From the NCBI GenBank assembly GCA_026874595.1, contig CM049315.1, positions 78,039,401 to 78,103,400 on the forward strand: a stretch of DNA of 64,000 bases. The letters run 5' to 3'. The notes beneath the pieces were generated by a model. It saw nothing but the letters and a program-made list of their open reading frames with translations. It did no database searches and was not told where the DNA came from. The stretch is from Sipunculus nudus. Its lineage: Eukaryota; Annelida; Sipuncula; Golfingiida; Sipunculidae. The position numbers were made by a program, and so were the translations under genes. Position 1 is the first letter of the stretch, and every line of letters begins with the position of its first letter. Of this stretch, positions 63,301 to 64,000 are shown one piece after another.

Positions 63301-63493
63301 TGAACGTGCCCGCAAGAACGCCGAGAACGAGCTTGGTGACGCCAACAGCCGCATCAACGAGATGAACATCACCATCACCACCCTTACCTCCGACAAGCGC
63401 CGTATGGAGGGAGACATTGCAGCCATGCAGGCCGACCTGGATGATGCCCTCAATGCCCGCCGTAACGCCGAGGAGCGCGCCGACCGTATGTCG
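48247..63493 (+). CDS. Paramyosin, 5' thirteen exons (C-terminus outside the window)
   Basis: Thirteen exons join into 2037 nt, 679 codons, with GT-AG junctions and no stop. Paramyosin is the rod protein forming the core of invertebrate muscle thick filaments and is abundant in molluscan catch muscle. A short nonhelical head (about residues 1-30) holds YRGMSPGTSNRLE, then an unbroken alpha-helical coiled coil begins with ARLRELEDALDAEREGRLR. Hallmarks shared with other paramyosins include FQLEALSDRLEEAEG, EISRKREGEL, RKRHQETVNDLSDQI, ENRSLSDALREAN, KAEISRLKKKYDIEI and ADLDDALNARRNAEER. There is no myosin motor. Usual length is about 860-880, so roughly 180-200 residues lie beyond the window. 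Exons are GC-rich and C/G-ending in codon use, unlike the AT-rich introns. Myosin rod and myorod/catchin are the nearest alternatives, but the N-terminal head and the RLKKKY region favour paramyosin. Confidence 0.93.
48340..51684 (+). other. Paramyosin intron 1
   Basis: 3345 bp. Mostly AT-rich. A GC-richer patch at 49850-49990 combines a CACCTG E-box directly followed by GGAATG (the reverse of M-CAT), a CAGCTG-like cluster and a further CATTCCT (about 49970). It is a candidate muscle enhancer, by inference. Confidence 0.6.
51685..51741 (+). CDS. Paramyosin exon 2
   Basis: 19 codons, phase 0/0, acceptor TTTTTCCTAG, donor GTAAGT. Start of the coiled-coil rod (ARLRELEDALDAEREGRLR). Confidence 0.92.
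52610..53030 (+). promoter_or_regulatory. GC-rich block in intron 2, candidate internal promoter or enhancer
   Basis: Two CAGGTG E-boxes (52618 and 52628), an X-box GTTACCCCTAGCAAC (52861-52875), a TATA/MEF2-like TATTTATAG (52907-52915) and a CArG-like CCAAATTTAG shortly downstream. The base composition contrasts with the rest of the intron. Drosophila paramyosin uses an internal promoter to make miniparamyosin; whether that applies here is unknown. Confidence 0.35.
52861..52875. promoter_or_regulatory. X-box-like site in intron 2
   Basis: GTTACCCCTAGCAAC fits GTNRCC-N3-RGYAAC. Confidence 0.45.
53444..53459. repeat. Poly-C run (16)
   Basis: Uninterrupted run of 16 C in intron 2. Confidence 0.9.
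54799..54885 (+). CDS. Paramyosin exon 3
   Basis: 29 codons, phase 0/0, acceptor TTTTTGCAG, donor GTACGT. Encodes FQLEALSDRLEEAEGMSSQS, strongly conserved in paramyosins. Confidence 0.93.
54909..55150 (+). repeat. 54-bp minisatellite, about 4.5 copies
   Basis: Units start at 54909, 54963, 55017, 55071 and 55125 (partial), each reading CACAGCAGAATGACTAA... The copies are nearly identical, implying recent expansion. The array begins only 23 bases after the exon 3 splice donor. Confidence 0.97.
55151..55945 (+). other. Paramyosin intron 3, remainder
   Basis: AT-rich, no exon or other element seen. Confidence 0.6.
55946..56112 (+). CDS. Paramyosin exon 4
   Basis: 167 nt, phase 0 in, 2 bases carried out, donor GTACGT. 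Encodes IEISRKREGELMKIKKDYEL through DQIDFLTRNKN. Confidence 0.93.
56113..57611 (+). other. Paramyosin intron 4
   Basis: 1499 bp. A 96-codon frame (56670-56960) is open but unrecognisable and is treated as chance. Nothing else seen. Confidence 0.6.
57612..57690 (+). CDS. Paramyosin exon 5
   Basis: 79 nt. The first base completes the split lysine codon, then 26 codons (IEKEKQTLIIEIDAISSSLD...). Acceptor TTTGTAG, donor GTAAGT. Confidence 0.93.
57691..58144 (+). other. Paramyosin intron 5
   Basis: 454 bp, AT-rich, nothing else seen. Confidence 0.7.
58145..58390 (+). CDS. Paramyosin exon 6
   Basis: 82 codons, phase 0/0, donor GTACGT. Contains LRRLKAQVDELTRQLNDANG and the regular heptads of the rod. 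Confidence 0.95.
58391..59381 (+). other. Paramyosin intron 6
   Basis: 991 bp. Holds a degenerate tandem repeat at about 58780-59010 (listed); otherwise AT-rich. Confidence 0.6.
58780..59010 (+). repeat. Degenerate tandem repeat, about 35-50-bp units
   Basis: Five or more diverged units carry the recurring phrase TTTGTTCGGATAAAGAGG followed by GGATGG.CAGTTAA-like sequence. Unit length varies because of indels. Confidence 0.75.
59382..59578 (+). CDS. Paramyosin exon 7
   Basis: 197 nt, phase 0 in, 2 bases carried out. The donor GTCAGG is slightly off consensus. Ends KTEEYEEL-R with the arginine codon split across the intron. Confidence 0.93.
59579..60271 (+). other. Paramyosin intron 7
   Basis: 693 bp. 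Contains a segment related to interspersed repeat family R1 (listed). Confidence 0.6.
59684..59850 (+). repeat. Possible R1-related repeat fragment, copy 4
   Basis: Begins CCTCCGCCAGGATTATGG and then GTTTGTCTGTCTG, like the GGCGGAGG end of copy 2 read outward, and contains GATCCTGGCGGGGG near its end. Similarity to the other copies is limited to the ends. Confidence 0.4.
60272..60404 (+). CDS. Paramyosin exon 8
   Basis: 133 nt, one base completing an arginine, then 44 codons (KKMNARLAELEDMAEQARSK...). Donor GTAAGG, phase 0 out. Confidence 0.94.
60405..60899 (+). other. Paramyosin intron 8
   Basis: 495 bp, AT-rich, nothing else seen. Confidence 0.7.
60900..61116 (+). CDS. Paramyosin exon 9
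   Basis: 217 nt, phase 0 in, one base carried out, donor GTCAGT. Contains VGDLTRRLKSAEAANADLTR and NENSRLTAEVARLKALV. Confidence 0.95.
61117..61538 (+). other. Paramyosin intron 9
   Basis: 422 bp, nothing else seen. Confidence 0.7.
61539..61779 (+). CDS. Paramyosin exon 10
   Basis: 241 nt; completes the split aspartate (LS-DALREAN), then 79 codons and 2 bases out. Acceptor CCTTCCAG, donor GTAGGT. Contains LRSEMEMRLREKDDEIENLR, matching the paramyosin ..MERRLQEKEEE.. region. Confidence 0.95.
61780..62077 (+). other. Paramyosin intron 10
   Basis: 298 bp, nothing else seen. Confidence 0.7.
62078..62273 (+). CDS. Paramyosin exon 11
   Basis: 196 nt, one base completing an arginine, then 65 codons, phase 0 out, donor GTACGC. 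Contains KAEISRLKKKYDIEIRELE, one of the most conserved paramyosin/myosin-rod segments. Confidence 0.96.
62274..62568 (+). other. Paramyosin intron 11
   Basis: 295 bp, nothing else seen. Confidence 0.7.
62569..62697 (+). CDS. Paramyosin exon 12
   Basis: 43 codons, phase 0/0, acceptor TATTACAG, donor GTCAGT (ELEIQLEEERRAGDEARATI...). Confidence 0.95.
62698..63298 (+). other. Paramyosin intron 12
   Basis: 601 bp with a poly-T run (about 63060-63074); nothing else seen. Confidence 0.7.
63299..63493 (+). CDS. Paramyosin exon 13
   Basis: 65 codons, phase 0/0, acceptor TTTTCCAG, donor GTCAGT. Contains ENELGDANSRINEMNITITT and ADLDDALNARRNAEERADR. Last exon in the window. Confidence 0.95.
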
Positions 63494-63798
63494 GTCAGTA
63501 ACCCCAGCAGTAACTGACTTTATCTATACTTTAATATAAAGCGCAAAACACTTAAGGGATAGAAACCATTATATTTCAATAAACCTAAGCCTTTGGATCA
63601 ATATGGACATTCTTGTTTTAAAAAGCAAGTAACACTAAATTGAACATTAATACAGTGAAGTTGAGAAAATTAAAAGCAAGATAACGTGTAATGTCTGCTA
63701 ATTTAATTAGAGGCTTCTTTCCATTTTTGATTATATATAGTGCATATGAATATTTCCAATTTACAATTATTTGGTCAGATCACAAGCATTTTAATATA

Positions 63799-63970
63799 CC
63801 GTAAAACCACGCTTACGACCACCTTCGGTTAAGTGACCAGCTCAATTAAAGCGACCATTTTTTTTTCTTTTTGCTCTTTATATAAGCTCTTTTATATCTT
63901 AGACGACCATCTCGCATATGCGACAACTTTTTTGAAGCCCCTATGGTATCGTAATTTCGAGGTTTTTCTG
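63799..63970. mobile_element. 172-bp MITE in paramyosin intron 13
   Basis: TA-flanked element starting CCGTAAAACCACGCTTACGA and ending with TCGAGGTTTTTCTG, whose reverse complement reads CAGAAAAACCTCGA. Internal GCGACCA/CGACCAC repeats resemble the TCGACA/AAGCGAG interior of the element at 42656-42839. Likely the same Tc1/mariner-type MITE superfamily, but an older copy with diverged ends. Confidence 0.6.
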
Positions 63971-64000
63971 TATATTCGACGAAGTAAAGCTTATTTCAAT

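Noticed and set aside
58145-63493. Antisense frames of 65-144 codons over the paramyosin exons
   Set aside because: Shadows of the GC-rich coding exons; the plus-strand exons have consistent splice sites and phases.

Overview
The window looks like nuclear DNA of a lophotrochozoan invertebrate, most likely a mollusc. Reasons: large AT-rich introns and intergenic DNA, long (TA)n tracts and poly-C/poly-G runs, decayed L1-like LINEs, a Penelope-like fragment, a secreted PAN/discoidin-type gene, and a paramyosin gene (paramyosin is an invertebrate thick-filament protein). No species can be named from sequence alone.

Layout. 1-5.1 kb: no gene seen, simple repeats and one interspersed repeat copy. 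5.1-9.0 kb: plus-strand LINE wreckage, split by about 1.2 kb of unrelated repeat-rich DNA. 9.0-11.7 kb: nothing recognised. 11.7-15.5 kb: a minus-strand gene in pieces, with a signal-peptide/PAN-like first exon (15543-15253), the first half of a discoidin (F5/8 type C) domain (12892-12654), and the last half with stop codon (11871-11710). 18.27-27.5 kb: an old minus-strand L1-like LINE into which a second, nearly full-length L1-like LINE has inserted (19655-24938). The 14-bp target-site duplication is perfect and lies inside the reverse-transcriptase gene of the older element. 28-47 kb: gene-poor, with a possible solo LTR or retrocopy, microsatellites, a Penelope-like GIY-YIG fragment, a 184-bp TA-flanked MITE and a few GC-rich noncoding islands.

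48.1 kb to the end: the 5' three quarters of a paramyosin gene on the plus strand. There is a TATA-box promoter at 48112, a start codon at 48247 and thirteen coding exons (2037 nt, 679 codons) with GT-AG junctions that keep one open frame. The window ends in intron 13, so the C-terminal part (roughly 180-200 residues by comparison with the usual ~860-880) is missing.

The main observations are the nested LINEs, the fragmented PAN/discoidin gene, a set of RFX X-box-like palindromes around the paramyosin locus (35.6, 43.1, 47.7 and 52.9 kb), a GC-rich block in paramyosin intron 2 that could be an internal promoter or enhancer, and two related MITEs. I saw no prokaryote-like system, CRISPR array or clearly new gene cassette.
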